Assembly (NCBI GenBank): GCA_958439205.1 | Contig: OY288189.1 | Coordinates: 2,371,001 to 2,435,000, forward strand | DNA length: 64,000 nucleotides | From: an uncultured Allorhizobium sp. | GTDB taxonomy: Bacteria > Pseudomonadota > Alphaproteobacteria > Rhizobiales > Rhizobiaceae | Direction: 5' to 3' | Part shown: in pieces, positions 8,044 to 16,052 of the stretch | How positions within the stretch are numbered: the stretch's first letter is position 1 | How the letters are laid out: each line of letters begins with the position of its first letter | Translations under genes and position numbers: made by a program | Notes under the pieces: generated by a model | What the model saw: only the letters and a program-made list of their open reading frames with translations | The model's database searches: none | Told to the model about the DNA's origin: nothing

Positions 8044-9429
8044 ATGACGATGATCCAATGCATTTCGCCGATCGATGGATCGGTTTACGCGGAACGTCCG
8101 GCCATGTCGCTGGAAGCGGCGACCGAGGCTGTGGCTCGTGCTCGCAAGGCGCAGAAGGCCTGGGCGCGCCGGCCTCTGGAAGACCGCGTTCAACTCGTGC
8201 TGAAGGGCGTTGCCCGTCTCAACGAGATGTCCGATGAAGTGGTGCCGGAACTCGCCCACATGATGGGCCGTCCCGTACGCTACGGCGGCGAATACAAGGG
8301 TTTCAACGAGCGCTCGAACTATGTCGCTAACGTTGCTGCCGACGCATTGGCGCCGCTGGTCGTTGAAAACAGCGCAAGCTTCGAGCGCCGCATCGAGCGC
8401 GAGCCGCATGGCGTTGTTTTCGTCATCGCGCCGTGGAATTACCCTTACATGACCGCGATCAATACGATCGCGCCAGCACTGATGGCCGGCAACACTGTCG
8501 TCATCAAGCATGCGACCCAGACACTGCTGGTTGGTGAGCGCATGGTGCGCGCCTTCGTCGAAGCCGGCGTGCCTGATGATGTCTTCATCAACCTCTTCCT
8601 CGATCACGCCACGACGTCGGCCCTGATTGCGGCCAGCAATTTCAACTTCATCAATTTCACCGGTTCGGTCGAAGGTGGTCGTTCGATCGAGCGGGCCGCT
8701 GCCGGCACCTTTGCAGGTCTCGGGCTCGAGCTTGGCGGCAAGGACCCGGGTTACGTCATGGAAGACGCCGACCTCGAAGCCGCCGTCGATACGCTGATGG
8801 ATGGCGCGACCTACAATTCCGGCCAGTGCTGCTGCGGCATCGAGCGCATCTATGTGCATGAGAGCCTCTACGACGCCTTCGTCGAGAAGTCGGTCGCCTG
8901 GGTGTCGAACTACAAGCTCGGCAATCCGCTCGATCCGGAAACGACGCTCGGCCCGATGGCCAACAAGCGCTTCGCCAAGGTGGTACGCGAGCAGATCGCC
9001 GATGCGGTTTCGAAGGGCGCCAAGGCTCTGGTCGATCCGAAGCTCTTCCCGGCCGATGACGGCGGCGCCTATATCATGCCGCAGGTGCTCATGAACGTCG
9101 ATCACTCCATGGCCTTCATGAAGGACGAAACCTTTGGTCCGGCCGTCGGCATCATGAAGGTGAAGAGCGACGAACAGGCGCTCGAGCTGATGAATGACAG
9201 CCCCTATGGCCTGACGGCCTCGCTCTGGACGCAGGATCCCGAGCGCGCCGCCCGCATCGGCCGCGACATCGAAACGGGCACCGTGTTCATGAACCGGGCC
9301 GACTATCTCGACCCGGCGCTTTGCTGGACCGGCGTCAAGGAAACCGGCAAGGGCGGCTCGCTCTCCGTTCTCGGCTTCCAGAACCTCACCCGTCCGAAAT
9401 CCTATCACCTGAAGAAAGTCACGAAATGA
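8044..9429 (+). CDS. NAD(P)-dependent aldehyde dehydrogenase
   Basis: 461 residues from ATG 8044, with AGGAAG upstream. The ALDH superfamily core is complete: FVIAPWNYPYMTAINTIAPALMAGNTVVIKHA, the cofactor loop NFTGSVEGGRSIE, the general-base Glu in LELGGKDPGYV, and the nucleophile in NSGQCCCGIERIYV, followed by KDETFGPAVGIMKV. Three consecutive cysteines at the active site are noteworthy but still place one in the catalytic position. It overlaps the downstream alcohol dehydrogenase by 4 bases, so the two likely act in sequence, alcohol to aldehyde to acid, possibly on a gamma-glutamylated intermediate as in the puu and ipu pathways. Confidence 0.93.
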   Translation: MTMIQCISPIDGSVYAERPAMSLEAATEAVARARKAQKAWARRPLEDRVQLVLKGVARLNEMSDEVVPELAHMMGRPVRYGGEYKGFNERSNYVANVAADALAPLVVENSASFERRIEREPHGVVFVIAPWNYPYMTAINTIAPALMAGNTVVIKHATQTLLVGERMVRAFVEAGVPDDVFINLFLDHATTSALIAASNFNFINFTGSVEGGRSIERAAAGTFAGLGLELGGKDPGYVMEDADLEAAVDTLMDGATYNSGQCCCGIERIYVHESLYDAFVEKSVAWVSNYKLGNPLDPETTLGPMANKRFAKVVREQIADAVSKGAKALVDPKLFPADDGGAYIMPQVLMNVDHSMAFMKDETFGPAVGIMKVKSDEQALELMNDSPYGLTASLWTQDPERAARIGRDIETGTVFMNRADYLDPALCWTGVKETGKGGSLSVLGFQNLTRPKSYHLKKVTK

Positions 9430-10571
9430 ACATCGTCGCCAATTGGAGCTACCCCACCGCCGTCAAGATGGGACGTGGCCGCATCAAGGAACTGGCGGAC
9501 GCATGCAAGTCGCTCGGCATGAAGAAGCCGCTGCTGATCACCGACCGGGGCCTCGCCCCGATGGCAATCACGCAGACAGCGCTCGAGGTGCTGGAAGAGG
9601 CAGGTCTCGGCCGTGCGCTCTTCGCCGATGTCGATCCGAACCCGAACGAGAAGAACCTTGAGGCCGGCATCAAGGCCTACAAGGATGGCGGCCATGACGG
9701 CGTCGTGGCCTTCGGTGGCGGCTCTGGCCTCGACCTCGGCAAGTGCGTTGCCTTCATGGCTGGCCAGACGCGGCCGGTCTGGGACTTCGAAGACATCGGT
9801 GACTGGTGGACCCGCGCCAATTCTGACGCCATCGCCCCGATCGTCGCCGTGCCGACCACGGCCGGTACGGGTTCGGAAGTCGGTCGCGCCTCGGTGATCA
9901 CCAACTCCGTCACGCATGTGAAGAAGATCATCTTCCATCCGAAGTTCCTGCCCGGCGTCGTCATCTGCGATCCGGAACTGACCGTCGGCATGCCGAAGAT
10001 GATTACGGCGGGTACGGGCATGGACGCGTTCGCCCATTGCCTCGAAGCCTATTCCTCGCCGTTCTATCACCCGATGAGCCAGGGCATCGCGCTCGAAGGC
10101 ATGCGTCTGGTCAAGGAGTTCCTGCCGCGCGCCTATCACGATGGCACGGATATCGAGGCCCGCACCAACATGATGTCGGCAGCCGCCATGGGCGCTACCG
10201 CCTTCCAGAAGGGGCTTGGTGCGATCCACGCGCTGTCGCATCCGATCGGCGCCGTCTACAACACCCATCACGGCATGACCAATGCGGTCGTGATGCCGCC
10301 AGTGCTGAAGTTCAACCGACATGTGATCGAGGAGCGCATCGAGCGTGCGGCTGCCTATCTCGGTATCGCCGGCGGCTTCGACGGCTTCTACGACTACGTG
10401 CTGGCTCTCCGGGCCGAACTGCATGTGCCGGCGAACCTGACCGCCATGGGCATTGCCAATGATCGGATCGACGAGCTCTCGGCTATGGCGATCGAGGATC
10501 CGAGCGCTGGCGGCAATCCGGTGAAGATGACGCTCGAAAACACCAAGAAGCTGTTTGCCGACTGCTTCTAA
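9426..10571 (+). CDS. Iron-containing alcohol dehydrogenase
   Basis: 381 residues from ATG 9426, which overlaps the aldehyde dehydrogenase stop (ATGA). The family III alcohol dehydrogenase signatures are present: GGGSGLDLGKCVAFM for nucleotide, VPTTAGTGSEV, GTGMDAFAHCLEAY and GAIHALSHPIGAVYNTHHG, whose Asp and His residues bind the metal. It likely oxidises a primary alcohol to the aldehyde consumed by the preceding gene product. It is the last gene of the operon and is followed by a strong intrinsic terminator. Confidence 0.93.
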   Translation: MNIVANWSYPTAVKMGRGRIKELADACKSLGMKKPLLITDRGLAPMAITQTALEVLEEAGLGRALFADVDPNPNEKNLEAGIKAYKDGGHDGVVAFGGGSGLDLGKCVAFMAGQTRPVWDFEDIGDWWTRANSDAIAPIVAVPTTAGTGSEVGRASVITNSVTHVKKIIFHPKFLPGVVICDPELTVGMPKMITAGTGMDAFAHCLEAYSSPFYHPMSQGIALEGMRLVKEFLPRAYHDGTDIEARTNMMSAAAMGATAFQKGLGAIHALSHPIGAVYNTHHGMTNAVVMPPVLKFNRHVIEERIERAAAYLGIAGGFDGFYDYVLALRAELHVPANLTAMGIANDRIDELSAMAIEDPSAGGNPVKMTLENTKKLFADCF

Positions 10572-10594
10572 CAGCGCGTGCTGATCGCATTGAG

Positions 10595-10625
10595 GACCCC
10601 GTCACTGTGTGGCGGGGTCTTTTTT
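10595..10625 (+). terminator. Intrinsic terminator of the TRAP/ligase/dehydrogenase operon
   Basis: GACCCCGTCAC pairs with GTGGCGGGGTC through a 3-base loop (11 bp including one T-G wobble). A run of six T follows directly at 10620-10625. Confidence 0.9.
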
Positions 10626-10932
10626 GTGTCTTGCTGATGGGTTGGTGATCCATCCAGCCCCTTGCTGGCAGACCTGAAGGCGGGCCGAGTCGCGCCTCCG
10701 CATGTTGGCAGATGTCTATCTGTGCGCGGCTCAGTAGTGACGGACCTGCGCATTCTTATTTGCGAATATACTTTGTTTTTCCGTCGCTTCTCCCCATTAT
10801 GGGGGAGGGCACCAGGTGTCCCGTTTCCACTTTGTTAACCATGTTTGCGCCATGATCAACGTATGGGGCGCCGATGATGCTGGCTGCTCAAGAGCGATGA
10901 GCCGCTCGGATCCGACCTCCCAAGGAAGCAGC
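10626..10932. other. Intergenic region upstream of the parA-like gene
   Basis: No convincing gene is visible in these 307 bases. They contain a -10-like TATACT (10767-10772) without a good -35, a hairpin CTCCCC/GGGGAG at 10790-10807, and TTAACCAT at 10835-10842, which resembles a CtrA half-site. An in-frame extension of the downstream gene to 10816 is open, but its codons carry no recognisable domain and the ATG at 10933 has the ribosome site. Confidence 0.4.
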
Positions 10933-11652
10933 ATGCCAGTCATTTCTTTTGCCAATGCCAAGGGCGGTGCCGGCAAAACCACCGCAGCCCTTCTTCTCGC
11001 CACTGAACTGGCACATCAAGGATATCGCGTCGCCATTCTGGATGCCGATCCGCAACGCTGGATTACCCAGTGGCACGAGATCTCCGGTCCGCAGCGCAAT
11101 ATCGAAGTCATCTCTGAAGTGACGGTCGCTTCGGTTCAGGGTCATATCCGTGAGTTGTCGCGCACAAACGACTACATCATCATGGATCTTGCCGGTGCGC
11201 GTGATGCCATGGTCACGACGGCAATCGGCCTTTCCGATCATGTGATGATCCCGGTTCAGGGCTGTGCCATGGATGCCAAGGGCGGCGCCCAGATCCTCGA
11301 CCTGATCAAGCTGATGGAAGATGCCGGCAACCTGGTCATTCCGCATTCGGTCGTCCTCACCCGAGTCACCTCGATGGTAACGACGCGCGCCCTGTTGACC
11401 ATCAAGGGCCTGCTCGCCGCGCGGGGCGTCAATGTCGTCAACACGCCGATCGCCGAGCGCAGCGCCTATCGCGAAATCTTCGACTGTGGTGGCACGCTGT
11501 ATTCGATGGATGCAGCGAAGATCAGCAATCTCGACAAGGCTCAGGAAAACGCCAAGTCGTTTGCCTCGGAAGTCATGCGCCTTCTGCCGGTGAAGGTCAT
11601 CCGCTCCAGCGAGCCGCGTCGCCTGTTCCGTCTGGTGCGCTCCGCCGCCTGA
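10933..11652 (+). CDS. ParA/VirC1-like ATPase
   Basis: 239 residues from ATG 10933, with AAGGA upstream. A deviant Walker A typical of ParA/MinD proteins sits near the N-terminus (NAKGGAGKTTAALLLA), followed by ILDADPQRW, a Walker B-like DYIIMDLAGARD and a conserved PVQGCAMDAKGG. Size and pattern fit the short, HTH-free class that includes VirC1 of Agrobacterium. No parB or centromere repeats are adjacent, so it is an orphan member that may position some other cargo. Function beyond a membrane- or DNA-associated ATPase switch is not determinable here. Confidence 0.85.
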   Translation: MPVISFANAKGGAGKTTAALLLATELAHQGYRVAILDADPQRWITQWHEISGPQRNIEVISEVTVASVQGHIRELSRTNDYIIMDLAGARDAMVTTAIGLSDHVMIPVQGCAMDAKGGAQILDLIKLMEDAGNLVIPHSVVLTRVTSMVTTRALLTIKGLLAARGVNVVNTPIAERSAYREIFDCGGTLYSMDAAKISNLDKAQENAKSFASEVMRLLPVKVIRSSEPRRLFRLVRSAA

Positions 11653-11673
11653 AGCCATAAGCCAACTGCCGCA

Positions 11674-12309
11674 TCATCGCCCGCGTCTGGCCAGCCAGGC
11701 GCGGGTTAATTGTATGTCGCGGGCCTCAACGGCATGCCCGTAGGGCAAAGCATGCAGCTCGACCTCGGCGTCTGCAGACTTCATCAGCTCGGCCAGGTTC
11801 GTAGCATCCGACGGCCGCCGTCGCGGATCTTGTTTTCCGGCTATCAGCAGCACCGGACGTCTCCCCAGCGGTTCGACGGCGCGGGTTCCATAGGGCGGCT
11901 GCGGGCGAAGCAGGACTGCGCCTGCAACCAAATGCGGGTGGTCGACCAAGAGAGCTGCCGCAGTGACCGCGCCGCTGGAATATCCGATCAGAAGTGGTGC
12001 GGTTTCATGCCTTTCGGCAATGGACATCAGAAGCGAGGCCAGTTCCTGACTTCGCGACGCCAGATTGGACGTGTCGACGGATCGATCGGCGCGTCGGCGG
12101 AAGAAGGTGAACGCCCCGTCGTCCTTCTCCTGACCTCTCGGAAAATAGCAGGGATGGGCTGGTGCGATTTGCCCAGCCAGGCCGGTGAGCGAGGTTTCGT
12201 CGCTTGAGCTTCCGTGAAGGAAGATAACCGGCTGGAAAGCAGACTGTCTCCGGCGGCAGATCGTGAGATAGCCGCTGATCGAGACCGTTTCGGTGTCGTC
12301 ACTCGACAA
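11674..12309 (-). CDS. Alpha/beta hydrolase (carboxylesterase/phospholipase-like)
   Basis: About 211 residues. The catalytic triad is readable: nucleophile Ser in LIGYSSGAV, Asp in IAGKQDPRRR, and His in YGHAVEARD; VIFLHGSSSDE near the N-terminus forms the oxyanion-hole region. There is no signal peptide. The best start is a TTG at 12309 lying 11 bases inside the end of the upstream L,D-transpeptidase gene, so translation is probably coupled to it. Resemblance is to small cytosolic carboxylesterases of the YpfH/dienelactone type. The substrate is unknown. Confidence 0.75.
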   Translation of the reverse strand: MSSDDTETVSISGYLTICRRRQSAFQPVIFLHGSSSDETSLTGLAGQIAPAHPCYFPRGQEKDDGAFTFFRRRADRSVDTSNLASRSQELASLLMSIAERHETAPLLIGYSSGAVTAAALLVDHPHLVAGAVLLRPQPPYGTRAVEPLGRRPVLLIAGKQDPRRRPSDATNLAELMKSADAEVELHALPYGHAVEARDIQLTRAWLARRGR

Positions 12310-13657
12310 ATTCCACCGTCACGCCGGCCTTCACCATCTTGGCCAGCTCAGTCGCATCCCAGTTTGTCAGGCGGATACAGCCGTGGCTCTGGGTGCGGCC
12401 GATCTTGGATGGCTCGGGCGTGCCGTGGATGCCGTAGGTCGGCTTGGAGAGTGCAAGCCAGACCGTGCCGACTGGACCGTTCGGGCCCGGCGGGATCGAC
12501 AGGACCTTGGTGTTGTTGCCCTGCTGGAAATTGACCTTCGGATTGTAGGTGTAGCCCGGATCAAGCGCGATGCGTTCGATGGTGACCGTGCCAGACGGCG
12601 AGGGGGTGTCGGCCGAGCCGATGCTTGCCGGATAGGCGGCGACCAGACTGCCGTCTTCACCATAGGCGAAGACCTGCTTCAGACCCTTGTTCGCGACAAT
12701 GCGTGCGACATTGCCCTTCTTGACAGGGCCCGGCTCGACCACCTTGATGGTCGTACCGGGGATCGAAAAGTCGACGCCGGGGTTCAGCTCGCGCAGATAG
12801 CCTTCGTCCATGTGGAAGCGCTCGGCGAGCATTTCGACGGTCGAGGTGTAGGACAGGGCGGGCAGCTGTGCCTTGTGGGCGTAGTCGTCCGGGATCGAGG
12901 CGACGAATGGGCCGGCGGCGTCGCCTGCCGTGATCGTGTAGCTCTTGATTGCGAGGCCGCCGGAGAGGCGCAGGCGTTCGAGGATATCGTCGGCATTGTT
13001 CGGGTCGAGCGTTTCGCCGGTCATCTCTTCCCAGGCGACGATCGCCTTGTTGACGTTCTGGCCCATCTTGCCGTCGATGACGCCGGGCGAGACGCCTTCG
13101 CGATCAAGGAAGACCTGCAGAGCGGTGATCTCGAGCCGCGACAGGTTGCTCTTTACCGGGATTTCCGGGGTGACGATCCGGGCCGGGGCGTTGTCGGCGG
13201 GGGCGGGCAGATCAGGGCCGCCATAGGGCATGTCCTGAGGCATCTGATCGAGAGGAACCTGGTCGCCCGGCATCGCATCGGGGATCGACGCTGTGGTCAC
13301 GTCATCGTCCCAGCCGCGCGGTTCCGGCTGCTGGGGCTGGCCGTAAGGGTCATAGACGCCCGGCAGGCCGCGATCACCGCCCCGGTTTTGCGGCGGGTAG
13401 TAGCTCTCGGCTGGAATTTCGGTCGCGACGAGATTGCCCATGCGGTCGATGAGAACGGTGCGGCCCATGCGATCGCGGCTGATCACGACTTCGCCCACTT
13501 CCGGCACGAAATCGAGAATATCGCCCTCCGGCGAGATCAGAAGCGTGTGCGAATTGCGATCGTCATAGACGGATTGCGCCGATGCGGTAAGCGCCGCCGT
13601 CAGCGATATGGCGGTCAAGGCAGCCAATCCCAGGCCAGTATTCTTGATATCGAACAC
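12299..13657 (-). CDS. ldtP: L,D-transpeptidase with LysM-like and peptidoglycan-binding regions
   Basis: 452 residues from a GTG at 13657, preceded by GAGGA. A signal peptide ends near TASA. After a Pro/Asp-rich linker comes a peptidoglycan-binding segment (LEITALQVFLDREGVSPGVIDGKMG), then a LysM-like region (SYTSTVEMLAERFHMDEGYLRELNPG). A C-terminal YkuD domain carries HGTP at about 411 and the catalytic SHGCIRL with Cys at about 427. It would form 3-3 crosslinks or attach proteins to peptidoglycan in the periplasm. The divergent MarR gene matches the known ldtR-ldtP arrangement of Rhizobiales and Liberibacter, so it is probably LdtR-regulated. Confidence 0.88.
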   Translation of the reverse strand: MFDIKNTGLGLAALTAISLTAALTASAQSVYDDRNSHTLLISPEGDILDFVPEVGEVVISRDRMGRTVLIDRMGNLVATEIPAESYYPPQNRGGDRGLPGVYDPYGQPQQPEPRGWDDDVTTASIPDAMPGDQVPLDQMPQDMPYGGPDLPAPADNAPARIVTPEIPVKSNLSRLEITALQVFLDREGVSPGVIDGKMGQNVNKAIVAWEEMTGETLDPNNADDILERLRLSGGLAIKSYTITAGDAAGPFVASIPDDYAHKAQLPALSYTSTVEMLAERFHMDEGYLRELNPGVDFSIPGTTIKVVEPGPVKKGNVARIVANKGLKQVFAYGEDGSLVAAYPASIGSADTPSPSGTVTIERIALDPGYTYNPKVNFQQGNNTKVLSIPPGPNGPVGTVWLALSKPTYGIHGTPEPSKIGRTQSHGCIRLTNWDATELAKMVKAGVTVEFVE

Positions 13658-13700
13658 GATTCGTTTTTCCTCGTCTGAACCAGCGACAAACGCGTGAAAT

Positions 13701-13741
13701 TTGACACTAATGTGGAAAAGGTGAATTCATAGTGAATATAG
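13701..13741 (+). promoter_or_regulatory. Candidate promoter/operator region between ldtP and ldtR
   Basis: TTGACA at 13701-13706 is a consensus -35. AT-rich sequence follows with repeated GTGAATNCATA/GTGAATATA words (13721-13738), one of which could be the -10 (ATTCAT at 18-bp spacing) and which could also serve as operator half-sites. The exact -10 is ambiguous. Confidence 0.4.
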
Positions 13742-13817
13742 GGTTAACTTACTGTGGGGGCAGTAGAGCCGAGACGCTTTAAAACAGAGCTTTGTGGTTC
13801 GGCTGTAAGGGGGGAAG

Positions 13818-14300
13818 ATGCAGGATCGACTGAGATTGGAAGACTTTTTGCCCTTCCGGCTGATCCGGGTCGCGGAAACTGTCGATAACGGCTTTGCGCA
13901 CTTCTGTGGTCCGGAGGATGAACTGTCCTGGTCGGAGTGGCAGGTGCTCTGGTCTCTGGGCGAGCGTTCGCCGACCACTGCGAAGGCCATTTCCGGCTAT
14001 GCGGGTCTCAGCAAGACCAAGATCAGCCGCGCCGTGAAAGTTCTCGAGGACAAGGGCTATCTGCTTCGCAAGCGTGACCGATCCGACCGCCGCTTCGAGC
14101 TGTTGTCCTTGACGCAGAGGGGAAAAGAGCGTTTCGAGCGACTGGCGGGCGAAGCGAGCGGCTTCCAGCGCTGGCTTGAGCGCAGTGTGAACATCGCCTA
14201 TCTCTCCTCGCTCGACAGCGGGCTCGTCGGACTGGAGGATCTGATTTCCACCGGTCACCTCAGAGCGCCGCAGCAGCAGGCCGAGGAACCGCTCGCATGA
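13818..14300 (+). CDS. ldtR: MarR-family regulator, LdtR-like
   Basis: 160 residues from ATG 13818 with GGGGGGAAG directly upstream. The winged-helix core is clear: LSWSEWQVLWSLGERSPTTAKAISGYAGLSKTKISRAVKVLEDKGYLLRKRDRSDRRFELLSLTQRGKERF. It is transcribed divergently from an L,D-transpeptidase, the same arrangement as the LdtR regulator that controls ldtP and osmotic-stress genes in related bacteria. It overlaps the next gene by 4 bases. Equivalence to LdtR is inferred from size, family and position. Confidence 0.82.
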   Translation: MQDRLRLEDFLPFRLIRVAETVDNGFAHFCGPEDELSWSEWQVLWSLGERSPTTAKAISGYAGLSKTKISRAVKVLEDKGYLLRKRDRSDRRFELLSLTQRGKERFERLAGEASGFQRWLERSVNIAYLSSLDSGLVGLEDLISTGHLRAPQQQAEEPLA

Positions 14301-15124
14301 TCATGTTTTCCGGTCCCAAGGGGCCGCGTCTCGCTCTCGACGAAGGCTCCGTCCTCGATGTCGGCGCCTGCATTGTCGACGGCGTTGATCTGGCGCCCGG
14401 CCGGGCCATTCCCGATGACGGCGACCCCCGCATCGATCATTCGCTTGAAGGCTTCCTCTTCACATGCGGTCCGGACCACATCCGCCACCGCGAGCCGATA
14501 TCCGGCATGGATGCAGACTATCCGCTGCATGGCTCCTTTTCCGCCAATCCGGCGCATTCGATCGAATTGACGATCGAGGGCGAGGATCTCGTGGCGCGGG
14601 CCGTCGTCGACGTTGCACTTGCGGCCGGCGGACATGCACAGCTGCGCCGTCAGTGGCGGCTGAAGGGCGAGAGCGGCGAGGTGCAGCTTGCCGACACGGT
14701 GGTCAATGCTGGAGATACAGCCTTTCCGACCTTCCTGATGTATCACATCAATCTCGGCGCCAAGCATTTCGATCCCGGCACGCGGCTCGAAGGGGCCATG
14801 CTTGAGGGCGGTGGTCTGCCGTGGGCCTTCGGCGAAGGAGAGAGCGGGATCTTCTGCGTGCCCGCGGGGCATGGTGGTTGGGCGGAGCTCCGGCTCGGGC
14901 CGATGGAGGCGATCGGTGGCAAGCGGCTGAAGGTGCGCTTCCGCACAGACACGCTGCCGCATCTTCAGGTCTGGCGGAACCAGAGGCTGCCAGCCCATGT
15001 GCTCGGCATCGAACCCGTCTCGCATCGTTGGGCCTCGCGAAACGAGCTCGAAGCCGCGGGTGAGTTTGACATTCTCGAACCCGGCGAGAGCCGTGAATAC
15101 GGGCTCGCGTTTTCCTTCGTCTGA
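14297..15124 (+). CDS. DUF4432/aldose 1-epimerase-like protein
   Basis: 275 residues, starting at an ATG that overlaps the MarR gene stop. The pattern is that of galactose-mutarotase-like beta-sandwich proteins of the DUF4432 group: GFLFTCGPDHIRHRE, DYPLHGSFSANPA, TFLMYHINLGAKHF and a C-terminal IEPVSHRWASRNELEAAG, with an acidic residue and histidines in the usual pocket positions. A carbohydrate substrate is likely for the fold but none can be named. Coupling to the ldtR-like regulator suggests co-expression. Confidence 0.65.
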   Translation: MIMFSGPKGPRLALDEGSVLDVGACIVDGVDLAPGRAIPDDGDPRIDHSLEGFLFTCGPDHIRHREPISGMDADYPLHGSFSANPAHSIELTIEGEDLVARAVVDVALAAGGHAQLRRQWRLKGESGEVQLADTVVNAGDTAFPTFLMYHINLGAKHFDPGTRLEGAMLEGGGLPWAFGEGESGIFCVPAGHGGWAELRLGPMEAIGGKRLKVRFRTDTLPHLQVWRNQRLPAHVLGIEPVSHRWASRNELEAAGEFDILEPGESREYGLAFSFV

Positions 15125-15208
15125 GGCGGGACGGCGAGGCTGTCGAGATTGACGCCTACGGATGCCCGTCGTAGATGTTTGGCCCCAAGAAATTGACGAG
15201 GTGCCCCG

Positions 15209-15547
15209 ATGAACATCCGCCAGATCAACGAGGAATATTCGGTCAGCGGCCAGATCACGGTCGATGAGGTCGACGAGGTAAAGGCGCTCGGCTTCAAGTC
15301 GATCGTTTGCCATCGCCCCGACGGCGAAGAATTCGGCCAGCCGGAATTCGCAGCCGTTGCCAAGCGCGCGGAAGAGTTGGGTCTCAAGATCAAACACGTG
15401 CCCGTCGGACCCATGGGCGTGACACCCGATGCCGTTGCCGACATGGTTGATGCACTCGAAGAATTCGAGCGTCCGATGTTCGGCTATTGCCGTTCCGGCG
15501 CCCGTTCGGCGGCAACCTACGAACACGCGCAGCGCCAGCGCGGCTGA
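15209..15547 (+). CDS. TIGR01244/DUF442 family phosphatase or sulfurtransferase domain protein
   Basis: 112 residues from ATG 15209, with GAGGTG upstream. It resembles the N-terminal domain of beta-lactamase hydrolase-like (Blh/BigR-operon) proteins: NEEYSVSGQITVDEVDEVKALGFKSIVCHRPDGEE, then HVPVGPMGVTPDAVADM, and the active-site loop GYCRSGARS, a CX4R rhodanese-like signature. Here it stands alone, without the metallo-beta-lactamase half. A role in sulfide or persulfide handling is possible. A terminator-like hairpin follows the stop. Confidence 0.8.
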   Translation: MNIRQINEEYSVSGQITVDEVDEVKALGFKSIVCHRPDGEEFGQPEFAAVAKRAEELGLKIKHVPVGPMGVTPDAVADMVDALEEFERPMFGYCRSGARSAATYEHAQRQRG

Positions 15548-15568
15548 CGCGTCTGTTCCATCATCCTT

Positions 15569-15599
15569 GGCCGGACCTGCGTGTCCGGCCTGTCTGTTT
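15569..15599 (+). terminator. Probable intrinsic terminator
   Basis: GGCCGGAC (15569-15576) pairs with GTCCGGCC (15583-15590) over a 6-base loop. The downstream sequence is T-rich (TGTCTGTTTTC) but not a pure T-run. Confidence 0.65.
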
Positions 15600-15629
15600 T
15601 CTAAACCAGCCTCAAGCAGGAGTTTTCCC

Positions 15630-15971
15630 ATGAGCATCAAGCGTATCGAGCCCGGCAAGCGCATGAGCGGCGCCGTCGTCCACGGCAACACCGTTTACCT
15701 GGCCGGCCAGGTCGGCGAAGGTTCGACCGTGACCGAGCAGTCGAAGTCGGCTCTCGCCGAAGTCGACCGCCTGCTGGCTGCTGCCGGCTCGGACAAGTCG
15801 AAGATCCTGCAGACGATCATCTACCTTTCGGACATGTCCACCTTCGGCGAAATGAACGCTGTCTGGGAAGCCTGGATCGACCCGGCCAACCCGCCGGCCC
15901 GCGCCACCAGCGGCGCCCCGCTCGCAACCCCGGACTACAAGGTCGAGTTCATCGTGACGGCTGCCATCTGA
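15630..15971 (+). CDS. RidA-family (YjgF/YER057c/UK114) protein
   Basis: 113 residues from ATG 15630, preceded by AGGAG; the long open frame upstream overlaps the previous gene and is not used. The family pattern is present: GAVVHGNTVYLAGQVG, LAEVDRLLAAAGSDKSKILQTIIYLSDMSTFGEMNAVWEAW, and PPARATSGAPLATPDYKVEFIVTA, which contains the conserved Arg (RATS) that binds the carboxylate of enamine/imine intermediates. Members deaminate reactive 2-aminoacrylate-type compounds. This one belongs to the shorter Rid branches rather than canonical RidA, so the substrate is open. Confidence 0.88.
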   Translation: MSIKRIEPGKRMSGAVVHGNTVYLAGQVGEGSTVTEQSKSALAEVDRLLAAAGSDKSKILQTIIYLSDMSTFGEMNAVWEAWIDPANPPARATSGAPLATPDYKVEFIVTAAI

Positions 15972-16000
15972 TCTTTCAGGGCAACGTACAGAATGCAAAA

Positions 16001-16027
16001 GGCCGGGAGCGATCCCGGCCTTTTTTT
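16001..16027 (+). terminator. Intrinsic terminator after the RidA-family gene
   Basis: A perfect 8-bp stem GGCCGGGA/TCCCGGCC with loop GCGA is followed by seven T (16021-16027). A-rich sequence on the other side lets it also serve the convergent EamA gene. Confidence 0.92.
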
Positions 16028-16052
16028 GTTTTCTCCGGAGGTTGCTCAGGGC

